Below are positions 16,301-22,747 of a stretch of DNA of 22,747 nt, piece by piece. The stretch spans positions 1 to 22,747 of the forward strand of contig NZ_JAPJNQ010000035.1 of the NCBI RefSeq assembly GCF_030826625.1. Direction: 5' to 3'. The stretch comes from Corynebacterium sp. (GTDB lineage: Bacteria > Actinomycetota > Actinomycetes > Mycobacteriales > Mycobacteriaceae). A program made the translations under genes and the position numbers. The notes beneath the pieces are model-generated. The model did not search any database, was not told the origin of the DNA, and was given only the letters and a program-made list of their open reading frames with translations. How positions within the stretch are numbered: position 1 is the stretch's first letter; each line of letters starts with the position of its first letter.

Positions 16301-16731
16301 TAACCCCACCGCGCAACCCTGAGTTGCAGCCAGTCAGTGAGCGTTTCGACGGCGATACCCCGGCGTTGCTGGATTGGTCTACCGCCTTCCAGTTCCCATG
16401 CCAGCGTCCATTCGACCATTACGCTGGTGTCACCGAGATTCCGGAATTCCGCGTCCTGCCGGATTCGGATGCGCAAACCCAGCTGGGTGGTTTCCAGGAC
16501 TATTACGGCGGTGGTGCGATGGCCACGGCGGAAGCTGTCAACTGGTCTTATGAGATCCCGGGCTACCTGAATGGCGACTGGAACCGCGATTGGGGTGCGG
16601 TGCACAAATATGAGTTGCGCCGTAACTCCGTGGGTGAGGCACCCGATGAAGCTACGATCGAGTACACCGAACACACCCGCAGCGGTTTGTGGCACCAATC
16701 GGATATGAAAATCCGCGACGAACGGAGGTAG
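13372..16731 (+). CDS. emb: Arabinosyltransferase Emb
   Basis: This 1119-residue GT-C arabinosyltransferase (family GT53) extends arabinan with alpha-1,5-linked arabinofuranose from decaprenyl-phosphoryl-arabinose. A first membrane helix lies near 45-67, then an extracytoplasmic domain, then the catalytic loop SDDGYILTMARV with D300 and D301. Met307 in that loop corresponds to M306 of M. tuberculosis EmbB, the residue most often changed in ethambutol resistance. Many membrane helices follow to about residue 730, then a large extracytoplasmic C-terminal domain that probably binds carbohydrate. A low-complexity Ser/Glu linker lies around 815-845. A single emb is expected in Corynebacterium. The GTG start fits the leaderless box and has no SD site. 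The next gene's SD site overlaps the emb stop. Confidence 0.95.
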   Translation: MSPQPLNPQSAGNSIGNSVGTEESARREANAKQASDPTAASRAHPVQLLAIIAGVLGFLLFIATPLLPVNQTQSSFSWPQNESLNSINAPLISVAPESFHATVPISALDSLREDETLVLGTVPQDSTEASNRGLFIRSTDGGLDVFALDEVLLSLEPDQVAALADDALLDISVTADGAEVAVGKHSEETEDDLRPQVTGIYTELADDADNYAALTAAGLDVDVEINSRFTSTPTLAKSLAMGLGVFFMVISLIALARMDLLDGRKDLRVLPARWFKLRPLDGLVVAVLAFWHVFGANTSDDGYILTMARVTEHAEYMANYYRWYGVPESPFGTPYYDLLALFASISTNSLWMRLPALLCGLAIWWVLSREILPRLGEMVNERRVAQWTAALVFLSFWLPFNNGIRPEPFVALGVVLTWVSFERAIATQRLLPAAIGTFLATVTLAAGPTGLFAVGSFLIALPYLVRILRYRMELLDGGKLAAAAMITPFLAAGTMIMVMIFNNQTIATVLESTRVRGEVGPSLEWFFEFVRYQTLFEQTVDGSFTRRFGPVVMFACIALILYAFVRDRKMANGPALRLVLIVFVSLFFLMFTPTKWTHHFGIYAGIAAAIAALGSVVLSQVAVRSRRARILAIAGVLFLLAFALAGWNAWWYVSSFGIPWWDRTIQLRGIEATNVVLLLALLVLLVGVIYSFRTPKPERNTRWAGVMAAPIAVVAALAVALSVASFAKAFADQYPSYSVGKGNVRAFAGNHCALADDALLETNTNESFLQPVSGELGGSLEAGESRGFTPNGVPSEIEPDGGDSAAVGVIGDANSPTSAGASSESTEETEDGNRAEAGINDSTIRLPFNLDFKEVPVLGSWVDESEPQSAAELTTGWYELPERSESAPLLVVSAAGRIAYHDINGIEQDGEELLLEYGTRGPDGKVTNTKKVEMMDVGLRPDWRNLRLPMDEIPEEADVVRLVAEDYSLDPEDWIALTPPRNPELQPVSERFDGDTPALLDWSTAFQFPCQRPFDHYAGVTEIPEFRVLPDSDAQTQLGGFQDYYGGGAMATAEAVNWSYEIPGYLNGDWNRDWGAVHKYELRRNSVGEAPDEATIEYTEHTRSGLWHQSDMKIRDERR

Positions 16732-16734
16732 CAG

Positions 16735-18723
16735 ATGGCACCAGCGATTTTCGTCGCCAGCCTGATCGCTGTGGTGATTCTGCCTGGCTTGCTGGTCGGC
16801 TGGCGCGCACGGTTATCAGTACCGGTGGCATTGATTGCAGCCCCGGCAGTAACCTTCGGCATCGTCGCTGCCGGCGTGCAGATCAGCAACCTTGTCGGTG
16901 CTAGTTGGAACTTGCCGACGGCCGTTATCACTCTGTTGCTAGCGCTCGTCGTGGCCGAAATCTGGGGTCGTTGGGCTCCGGTGCCGTCCCGTCGTTGGGA
17001 GGCAAAAGATTGGCTGCCTGTGGCCGGCGTGGCCGCGGGTGCGGTCGCGATCGGCGGCATGTACTGGAACTACCTGGCGGATGTACGCCGCGGCATCGAT
17101 AGCGTCTTCCAGGGCTGGGATGCGCACTGGCACGCGAACGTGCTGGCTTTTATCAGCGAAGAGGGTATTGCCGCGCCTGGCGAAATGGGGGCGCTGCACC
17201 ATCAGTTCACCAATGCCCCGATGTATTACCCCACCGCCTGGCATTCGGTAGTTTCCATCCCCGCGCGGTGGGTCGACCTGACGACGATGGCCGAATATAA
17301 CCTCGGCTCCGGAATCACGCTGGCGTTGCTCACCCCATGGGCTGTGGCCGCGCTGGCTGGTCTACTGGGTGGGCGTGCCGTCGCTGGCATCGCCGGCGCG
17401 GGTACCGCGTTTTTCCCGGCGCTGCCGTGGGTTGAGATCCGGGTGGCAGCCATCCCAGCGGCAACGTCGATGATGCTGGGCGTGCTGGCTGCGGTGCTGA
17501 CGATCCATTGTCTGCGTGATCGCCGGGCTATCCCATTCGCGATTCTGGCGTTGTTTGGTGCGCTGAGCAGCCAACCGCAGGGTTTGCTGGTTGCGGTATT
17601 CATCGTGGTTTTTTACTGGGTTTTCCACGCTTTATTCGCACCGACGCGTTCGCGGTTGGGCGATTTTCTCACATTGGCAGCAGTCGGTGCCGGCGCGGTG
17701 GCCACGGCGATCCCGGCTGCTGTGTTCCTGTTTGGCAACGAGGATGCAGAAGATTTCGGTGATTTCGCTCGGTCCTTCGAGGCCAAAGGTATTGATCGCA
17801 CGGAAAGCTGGGGCCGGGCTGCCGGGCTGCTTACCCGCCACACCGACGAATTCGGTTCCACCACGCATTTGCTGGTCATTGGCGGCATCGGCGCGATATT
17901 GCTGCTGTCACGCAAAGTGGTGTGGCCGCTCGTCCTCTGGGCGTTTGGCGTGGTGCTCTCTGCGCACACCCTGCAGTATTTCGAGACCCCGGTGGGCGAT
18001 TTCTTACAAACTTTCGCGGGGCCGTTTTATTCCGATCCGCGACGGGTCAACGTGTGGGTATCCATTCTGGTAGCAGCAGCTGCCGCGATGCCGTTGGGCT
18101 GGATTATTCACAAGGTGGCTGCGGGGATCAACAGAGATCGGATCCGCAAGCTCCCCGTCACCGTCGGGGTAACCAGCGTCGTCATTGCCATCGTCGCCGG
18201 GGGCGCACTGGTGACTTTGCAAGAGCCTGCCAAACGAATGTCGCAGGAATCCCGAACTGGCCGCGTGATCAGCGAGCGCGATTTGCAGGCTTATGATTGG
18301 TTGGCGCAGCAACCTCATGCCTATGACGGACACGTTTTCGTCAACCCGGATGAGGGCAACGGCTGGATGTATGCCTATAACCGGCTTGCCAGCACCTCGC
18401 GCCACTACTATTACACCGGTGGCGTGGAGCCGGAACTGAACACTTTAACCTCGCGCCTCGATCAGGCGGGTTCGGATGAGCAGGTCGATGCTGTAATCGA
18501 ACGCATGGACATCAACTACGTGTTCATCAGCCCACCGAATTGGTGGGGTCCGGAGACACAGCCGCCGAACGAGACGCTGCTGAACCTTCGCGATATTGCC
18601 CCCGGGCTGACGGAGGTGTATCGCAACCATGAGGTCAGCATCTACGCGGTTGATCAAAGATTCACTGATGCGGAATTGAAACAGATCCTCAGCGATAGCC
18701 CACACCCACCGCAGACGCACTAA
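16735..18723 (+). CDS. Large polytopic membrane protein, DUF6541-like, possible GT-C glycosyltransferase
   Basis: This 662-residue protein has about 11-13 hydrophobic segments followed by a soluble C-terminal domain of roughly 160 residues (from LQEPAKRMSQESR). I place it in the DUF6541 family by overall look, with moderate certainty. After the third helix comes a loop with D122-S-V-F-Q-G-W-D129-A-H-W-H, an acidic and aromatic motif placed like the catalytic loop of GT-C transferases. It starts 3 bp after the emb stop, with GGAGG (16724-16728) overlapping the end of emb, so translation is probably coupled. galE1 follows 24 bp downstream. A role in transferring a polyprenyl-phosphate sugar to AG is inferred from topology and context, not demonstrated. 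In M. tuberculosis galE1 (Rv3634c) also adjoins a membrane protein gene, Rv3635; orthology is untested. Confidence 0.8.
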   Translation: MAPAIFVASLIAVVILPGLLVGWRARLSVPVALIAAPAVTFGIVAAGVQISNLVGASWNLPTAVITLLLALVVAEIWGRWAPVPSRRWEAKDWLPVAGVAAGAVAIGGMYWNYLADVRRGIDSVFQGWDAHWHANVLAFISEEGIAAPGEMGALHHQFTNAPMYYPTAWHSVVSIPARWVDLTTMAEYNLGSGITLALLTPWAVAALAGLLGGRAVAGIAGAGTAFFPALPWVEIRVAAIPAATSMMLGVLAAVLTIHCLRDRRAIPFAILALFGALSSQPQGLLVAVFIVVFYWVFHALFAPTRSRLGDFLTLAAVGAGAVATAIPAAVFLFGNEDAEDFGDFARSFEAKGIDRTESWGRAAGLLTRHTDEFGSTTHLLVIGGIGAILLLSRKVVWPLVLWAFGVVLSAHTLQYFETPVGDFLQTFAGPFYSDPRRVNVWVSILVAAAAAMPLGWIIHKVAAGINRDRIRKLPVTVGVTSVVIAIVAGGALVTLQEPAKRMSQESRTGRVISERDLQAYDWLAQQPHAYDGHVFVNPDEGNGWMYAYNRLASTSRHYYYTGGVEPELNTLTSRLDQAGSDEQVDAVIERMDINYVFISPPNWWGPETQPPNETLLNLRDIAPGLTEVYRNHEVSIYAVDQRFTDAELKQILSDSPHPPQTH

Positions 18724-18734
18724 GCCGAAGGGCG

Positions 18735-18740
18735 TAACCT
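18735..18740 (+). promoter_or_regulatory. Putative -10 box of galE1, leaderless start
   Basis: TAACCT lies 7 nt before the ATG at 18748. An AGGA is present, but only 2 nt from the ATG, too close to be an SD site. galE1 may therefore be transcribed separately from the upstream membrane-protein gene. Confidence 0.4.
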
Positions 18741-18747
18741 TAGGAAC

Positions 18748-19680
18748 ATGAAAGCTTTGGTTACCGGCGGTGCCGGATTCATCGGTTCTACATTGGTCGA
18801 TCAGCTTTTGGCGCGTGGCGACGAGGTCGTCGCCCTCGACAACCTCAGTCGAGGTAACCGCAGCAACCTCGAGCAGGCGCGCCAGCACGACGGCTTCAGC
18901 TTTGTGGAGGCCGATATCAGCACCGGAAATCTCGAAGCGATCTGCGCTGAGCACGAGCCAGAGGTGATTTTTCACTTAGCCGCACAGATCGACGTGCGTC
19001 ACTCGGTGGCTGATCCGCTGCATGATGCGCAAGCGAATATCATCGGCACGATTCGCCTGGCCGAAGCCGCACGCAAGACCGGGGTGCGCAAGATCGTCGG
19101 CACGCCATCGGGCGGTTCAATTTATGGGGTTCCGGATGACTACCCCGTCGACGAGTCCACCCCGATCGATCCGCACTCGCCTTATGCGGCCAGCAAGGCA
19201 GCCGGTGAGATTTATTTGAATACCTACCGCCACCTCTACGGCCTGGAATGCTCACACATTGCTCCGGCGAACGTGTACGGTCCGCGGCAGGATCCGCACG
19301 GCGAGGCCGGGGTGGTCGCAATTTTCGCCCAGCGCCTGCTTTCTGGCGAACCCACAAAGGTTTTCGGCACGGGCAGCAACACGCGTGATTATATTTTCGT
19401 CGATGACGTCGTGGCCGCGTATCTGGCCGCCTCGGGTTCTGCCGGCAACGGGGAACGCTTCAACATCGGCACCGGTGTGGAAACCTCCGACCGGCAGCTA
19501 CACACCCTGGTTGCCGAAGCTGCCGGTGCAGCAGATACCCCGGAGTATGCCCCGGCGCGTCTCGGGGATGTTCCGCGCAGCTGTTTAAACCCAGCAAAGG
19601 CAGAGCGCTTGCTGGGGTGGCGCCCGCAGGTCGATATCGCTGCGGGTGTGGCGAAGACCGTGGAGTACTTCCGGCGCTAG
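18748..19680 (+). CDS. galE1: UDP-glucose 4-epimerase GalE1
   Basis: This 310-residue extended short-chain dehydrogenase interconverts UDP-glucose and UDP-galactose, and perhaps the N-acetyl forms. It is very similar to my recollection of M. tuberculosis GalE1 (Rv3634c), sharing HLAAQIDVRHSVADP-, HIAPANVYGPRQDPHGEAG- and FNIGTG-type stretches. The NAD loop is GGAGFIG (7-13); catalytic Ser121, Tyr146 (SPYAASK) and Lys150 are present. UDP-galactose is the precursor of UDP-galactofuranose for galactan, and the adjacent PpgS-like operon would also need a UDP-hexose or UDP-hexosamine. Its stop codon lies inside a perfect 8-bp tandem repeat. It converges on the DUF2304 gene. Confidence 0.93.
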   Translation: MKALVTGGAGFIGSTLVDQLLARGDEVVALDNLSRGNRSNLEQARQHDGFSFVEADISTGNLEAICAEHEPEVIFHLAAQIDVRHSVADPLHDAQANIIGTIRLAEAARKTGVRKIVGTPSGGSIYGVPDDYPVDESTPIDPHSPYAASKAAGEIYLNTYRHLYGLECSHIAPANVYGPRQDPHGEAGVVAIFAQRLLSGEPTKVFGTGSNTRDYIFVDDVVAAYLAASGSAGNGERFNIGTGVETSDRQLHTLVAEAAGAADTPEYAPARLGDVPRSCLNPAKAERLLGWRPQVDIAAGVAKTVEYFRR

Positions 19681-19709
19681 GGCGCTAGCGTTACTGCTGG
19701 CCGCTAGCG
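19673..19709. terminator. Stop-spanning tandem repeat and hairpin between convergent genes
   Basis: GGCGCTAG occurs twice in tandem (19673-19680, 19681-19688), the first copy containing the galE1 TAG stop. CGCTAGCG at 19683-19690 can pair with CGCTAGCG at 19702-19709 across an 11-nt loop; the second arm holds the TAG stop of the opposing gene. The symmetrical hairpin could terminate both transcripts, although there are no T-tracts. Confidence 0.4.
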
Positions 19710-20075
19710 GCGCTCGTGGCGTTCGTCGCTGGTTGCGGTATCGTCCGGCGCTTCGGCGGTTTTCAGGGCCACCGCACGCGCCAGGCGGGCGAAGCGTAAT
19801 TCCTGTTCACGGAAGCGCAGATACGAGCTGATGGTGACGAACACGAAAGCTACGATCAGCCCGTAAAGCATCAGGTCGGTGCCGCGCCGCACGCCGACGA
19901 GCTGGGCTACCCAGGTGGTGGCATCCGGGAAGAGCACGGCGAGGATGGCGACGACCAAGAACACCACGAAGCCGATTTTCACGCCAGCTTTCGCGCGCGC
20001 TTTACGACGATTGCTCAGGAAATACAGGGTCAACGCGGCAACGGCGATGACCAGCAGAATTTGAATGATCAGCAT
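19704..20075 (-). CDS. DUF2304 small membrane protein, partner of the PpgS-like transferase
   Basis: This 123-residue protein has an N-terminal helix (1-20), a second (33-49) and a third (68-84), then a charged tail ending ATSDERHERR, typical of DUF2304. The M. tuberculosis counterpart Rv3632 enhances activity of the polyprenyl-phosphate sugar synthase Rv3631. The ATG directly abuts the TAA stop of the upstream GT2 gene (TAAATG), with AGAGG as SD site 9 nt before it, so the two are translationally coupled and likely made in equal amounts. It is the last gene of a four-gene minus-strand operon. Confidence 0.85.
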   Translation of the reverse strand: MLIIQILLVIAVAALTLYFLSNRRKARAKAGVKIGFVVFLVVAILAVLFPDATTWVAQLVGVRRGTDLMLYGLIVAFVFVTISSYLRFREQELRFARLARAVALKTAEAPDDTATSDERHERR

Positions 20076-20768
20076 TTAATCCAGCCTCTTTCCCAGTAGC
20101 CCGTCGGCAAGAATATTCACACCGTTGAACAGCGACTGGCCCTTCGACATGGAGTATTCGGTATAGAGCACGTCGACAGGTTCCTCGCCGACTTTCCACT
20201 CGCCGCTGGCCATGATGTCGACGAATTCGCTGGCGTGGCTCATGCCGTTCATGCGCAGTTGCAGTGCATTACCGAAACGCGGCCCCATCACGCGTAGACC
20301 GTTGTGCGCGTCGCTGAGCCCCAGCCGCTTCAGCTTCGGCGACAGGGCAACGACGATGCGCAGCACGATGCGCTTGATCAACGGCACCTGGGAAGATTCA
20401 CGCTCATAGGCGCCGAAGCGCGTGCCGACGACGATGTCCAGCTCGTCTTTGCGCAATCGGGCGATCATCTTTTCGACGTCATGCACCTGGTGTTGGCCGT
20501 CGGCGTCGAAAGTGACGAAGATGCGTGCGCCTGGTTGCGCACGGGCATATTCCACCCCGGTTTGAATCGCCGCACCTTGCCCCAGGTTCACCGGGTGCTG
20601 CACCAAGTGTGCGCCGCCGGCGCGGATTTGTTCTGGGGAGCCGTCCTTCGAGCCATCATCGACCGCAACGATATTCGGAAAAGTCTTCCGCGCATTTGCA
20701 ATCACGTCGCGAATCACCGTTGCTTCGTTGAAGCACGGGATCACCAGCCACACATCGGAATATTTCAT
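20076..20768 (-). CDS. GT2 polyprenyl-phosphate sugar synthase, PpgS-like
   Basis: This 230-residue GT2 enzyme is like DPM synthases, cytoplasmic transferases that load one sugar onto polyprenyl phosphate. Motifs are VIPCFNEA (9-16), DDGS (37-40), VNLGQGAAIQTG (60-71) and the metal-binding FDADGQH (87-93). No C-terminal membrane anchor is present, so the coupled DUF2304 protein probably provides one. The arrangement matches M. tuberculosis Rv3631 (PpgS)/Rv3632, which makes polyprenyl-phospho-N-acetylgalactosamine for AG. The sugar used here cannot be read from sequence. The ATG at 20768 is favoured; a TTG one codon earlier is possible. No good SD site is visible. It lies 16 bp after the flippase-like gene. 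Confidence 0.87.
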   Translation of the reverse strand: MKYSDVWLVIPCFNEATVIRDVIANARKTFPNIVAVDDGSKDGSPEQIRAGGAHLVQHPVNLGQGAAIQTGVEYARAQPGARIFVTFDADGQHQVHDVEKMIARLRKDELDIVVGTRFGAYERESSQVPLIKRIVLRIVVALSPKLKRLGLSDAHNGLRVMGPRFGNALQLRMNGMSHASEFVDIMASGEWKVGEEPVDVLYTEYSMSKGQSLFNGVNILADGLLGKRLD

Positions 20769-20784
20769 CAAGCGTTACTATATC

Positions 20785-22044
20785 CTAATCAGACGCGATT
20801 TTCGCGGGTGTACGAGCAAGCGTGGCGATATGCCAGGCAACGCCAGCCAATGGGCCCACCGCCAGCGCGAGTGCGGAACGCGTCACCAGGTCTAGCGGCA
20901 CGAGCAGCAGCAGGATATAGGCGATCGCGGCCACCCACCAGCCGAGGGTGTAGGAGCGGTGACGCTGGTGCGCCAAGACCGCCGAGCCGGTCACCATCAA
21001 CAGCGCGGTACCCACCGAAGCTGCTGTCAAAACCGCGAGGACCGGGCCACTAAGGATGAAATCGTCGTCCAGAAACAGCCCGAACAACCACGGCCCGATC
21101 GCCCACGCCAGGCCAGCGCCGACGACACCCAGCACGACGAGCCCTGCCGCTGGCGCACGCAAGGCACCGAGCGGTTGTTCGCGGCGCCGCAGGAAGTACA
21201 TGACGACAGCGGACTGGAACGCCGTCAGCGGAACCAGCAATGGCGCGCGGGTCAGCATCACGCAATACAGCAGCGCGGCGATGGGCACGGCGGTGGTGGT
21301 CGGTGAGATCGCCAAGCTGAGGTCGACGAGCGCCGGGAAACCGGTGACCATCAGCGCGGTCGCGGCGGTGGCTGCCATCGCGGACAGGCTGTTGCGCCAA
21401 AACTGCAGTCCGGTGACATCGACGGCAGCGTGCAGGAAACTGCTGCGATCACGAGAGGAAGCGATGATGATAATCCACGAGATCGCACCACAGACCGTGG
21501 CGATCATGAAGCCGATTTGGTAGCCGGCATCCGGAATCATCTGCACCGTCAGATAGTCCAGGGACAATACCGCGGCGATGATTAAGCGCAGCGCAGCATC
21601 CATACCCAATAATGCGGCGTAGCGGTTCCAGCGTTGCGTGCCAGACAGCAAACCTGCCACGGTCTGTTGCACGAAAATGCTGGCGATGCCGAAGGCCATG
21701 AGAATACCCGCCCACCAGGAGTGTTGTGGGGCCACCGACGGCGCCCACCATAGCGCCGATAACGCAGCGAAACCGCCCAGCCCGATGCCGACGATCGCGC
21801 CGGTGCGCAATGGGTTGGCTTGTTTTTTTGGCGCGGGGTTGGTGGTGTGCTCGGTTGCCGCCTCACCCACCGCGCGGGTGGTTTCTTGCAGCATCCCGTT
21901 GGCCACGGCGGCGACCGCGAAAAACGAAGACCAGAACACCAACCAGCGATCAGCACCATCGGTGCCCAACACGGCCGCGGCCAACACCATGACCACATAA
22001 CCACTGGCGGCAGCAAAGGCCATCGCCACTGTCATCCAACGCAC
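20785..22044 (-). CDS. Polytopic membrane protein, flippase-like (Rv3630 type)
   Basis: This 419-residue, highly hydrophobic protein has about 10-12 predicted helices and no ATPase domain, resembling the MOP/polysaccharide-biosynthesis exporters. In M. tuberculosis, Rv3630 holds the equivalent place next to Rv3631/Rv3632. It may flip the polyprenyl-phosphate sugar made by the next gene; this is inferred from context. The start is GTG at 22044, with GAAAGG 7 nt upstream as SD site; an ATG three codons later is an alternative. It starts 12 bp after the preceding GT2 stop. The loop near residues 60-78 (AATEHTTNPAPKKQ) is polar and probably cytoplasmic. Confidence 0.8.
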   Translation of the reverse strand: MRWMTVAMAFAAASGYVVMVLAAAVLGTDGADRWLVFWSSFFAVAAVANGMLQETTRAVGEAATEHTTNPAPKKQANPLRTGAIVGIGLGGFAALSALWWAPSVAPQHSWWAGILMAFGIASIFVQQTVAGLLSGTQRWNRYAALLGMDAALRLIIAAVLSLDYLTVQMIPDAGYQIGFMIATVCGAISWIIIIASSRDRSSFLHAAVDVTGLQFWRNSLSAMAATAATALMVTGFPALVDLSLAISPTTTAVPIAALLYCVMLTRAPLLVPLTAFQSAVVMYFLRRREQPLGALRAPAAGLVVLGVVGAGLAWAIGPWLFGLFLDDDFILSGPVLAVLTAASVGTALLMVTGSAVLAHQRHRSYTLGWWVAAIAYILLLLVPLDLVTRSALALAVGPLAGVAWHIATLARTPAKIASD

Positions 22045-22056
22045 TTTTTGGCCTTT

Positions 22057-22747
22057 CTACTCGGTATCAGGTTTGGGCGCACCAGGCTGTGCTGTCTGTG
22101 CTGTTCCTGCAGTTCGTGCAGTCTGTGCTGTCTGTGCTGTTCCTGCTGCTCGTGCTGCAGAACGGAACAACACTCGGTATGCCAGGCGCAAAAGTGGCCG
22201 CGGCAGCAGCCGGAAGGTATTGCGTAACAGAAAATTAAACACCGCACGAGGCCACGAAATCAGCCCATAACTGACCAGGTTGCACTGCAGTTGCCATTCG
22301 GAAACAAAAGCCTGCTTATTCAAACGGCGCTGAAACATCGCGTCGTTCACCCGGAAGTACAACAAAGGTTCTGCTAAATTCGCCGCTTTTGCCCCATTGG
22401 CGAGCAGCCGCGCGAACAAATCATAATCCTCCAAAAACGCCACTGCCCGGTAGCCGCCAGCGGCACGTACAGATTCGGTGCGCATGAGAACGGTCGGGTG
22501 ATTAAATGGCGTCGCCATTTTTACTCGGCTAGCAATCTCGGAAGTTTTCGTACCAGCACGTTGCGCGATCACGAGATCTTCCGGAGCACCATGCCCGTCA
22601 CCGTCGAACTCGTACATGGCAGCGCCCACCACATCCAGGTTGCCGTCGACAAGCACGGGCAGCTGTGTGGCGAAACGCTGTGGCAGGCACACATCGTCGG
22701 CATCCATCACCGCAAAATAGGTGGTGTTTACTTCATCTAGACTGCGC
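22057..22747 (-). CDS. GT2 glycosyltransferase, 5' end cut by the window edge
   Basis: The frame is open to the right edge, beginning within RSLDEVNTTYFAVMDADD. The family GT-A DxD motif MDADDVCLPQRF is followed by PFNHPTVLMR and FLEDYDLFARLLANGAK, whose ED pair is the usual catalytic-base region of GT2 enzymes. After EPLLYFRVN comes a C-terminal region (RAVFNFLLRNTFRLLPRPL) that may be amphipathic and membrane-associated. The last 34 residues are a low-complexity Ala/Thr/Gln tail encoded by 9-bp repeats. It is the upstream visible gene of the four-gene operon. The acceptor and sugar are unknown; a glycan-decorating role fits the neighbours. Confidence 0.87.
   Translation of the reverse strand, partial: RSLDEVNTTYFAVMDADDVCLPQRFATQLPVLVDGNLDVVGAAMYEFDGDGHGAPEDLVIAQRAGTKTSEIASRVKMATPFNHPTVLMRTESVRAAGGYRAVAFLEDYDLFARLLANGAKAANLAEPLLYFRVNDAMFQRRLNKQAFVSEWQLQCNLVSYGLISWPRAVFNFLLRNTFRLLPRPLLRLAYRVLFRSAARAAGTAQTAQTARTAGTAQTAQPGAPKPDTE
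22088..22159 (-). repeat. Coding minisatellite: two 36-bp units of four 9-mers
   Basis: Plus-strand 9-mers from 22088 are TGTGCTGTC, TGTGCTGTT, CCTGCAGTT, CGTGCAGTC, then TGTGCTGTC, TGTGCTGTT, CCTGCTGCT, CGTGCTGCA. The 36-bp unit is repeated (22088-22123, 22124-22159) and encodes T-A-Q/T-A-R/T-A-G tripeptides at the C-terminus of the GT2. Frame is kept on expansion. Confidence 0.85.

Noticed and set aside
22073..22270. Cys-rich open frame on the plus strand across the 9-bp repeats
   Set aside because: It is the complement of the GT2 repeat tail; the minus-strand frame continues a recognised glycosyltransferase.

Overview
The window looks like chromosomal DNA of a Corynebacterium (order Mycobacteriales). 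It carries most of the arabinogalactan (AG) cell-wall gene set: wzm, wzt, glfT1, a GtrA gene, dprE1, dprE2, aftA and one emb gene. A single emb, rather than the mycobacterial embC-embA-embB trio, points to Corynebacterium. DNA is moderately GC-rich, and most transcription units seem to start with leaderless mRNAs, as is common in this genus. I cannot name the species.

Layout. 1-3725: a partial tRNA-Ser(UGA) gene at the left edge (-), a quinone-oxidoreductase-like gene (+), a DUF4143 AAA ATPase (-) with three 23-bp-spaced repeats over its promoter, and a class-V-aminotransferase-fold gene (-) that lacks the PLP lysine. 3906-6651: wzm-wzt-glfT1 (+), which start galactan synthesis and export it. 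6652-7415: a more AT-rich island with one unknown gene (-) and a possible gene remnant. 7416-8845: GtrA and a pRiA4b-ORF3-like gene (-). 8891-19680: a long + strand run of a small unknown gene, dprE1, dprE2, aftA, emb, a large unknown membrane protein (DUF6541-like) and galE1. 19704-22747: a four-gene operon (-) encoding a GT2 (cut by the right edge), a flippase-like membrane protein, a PpgS-like GT2 and a DUF2304 protein.

How the genes work together. DprE1/DprE2 make decaprenyl-phosphoryl-arabinose, which AftA and Emb use to build arabinan on galactan. GlfT1 starts the galactan chain and Wzm/Wzt move it across the membrane. The right part (galE1, DUF2304, GT2, flippase) resembles the M. tuberculosis Rv3630-Rv3634c region, where Rv3631 (PpgS) and Rv3632 make the polyprenyl-phosphate sugar used to decorate AG. 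Here that module sits directly beside emb, with a large membrane protein of possible GT-C type between them. It is the best candidate for an undescribed wall-glycan modification pathway.

Two sequence-level themes recur. Eight transcription-unit leaders have a TAnnnT hexamer 6-8 nt before the start codon, while most downstream genes have Shine-Dalgarno (SD) sites. Short tandem duplications occur in several places, three of them spanning stop codons (wzt, dprE1, galE1).
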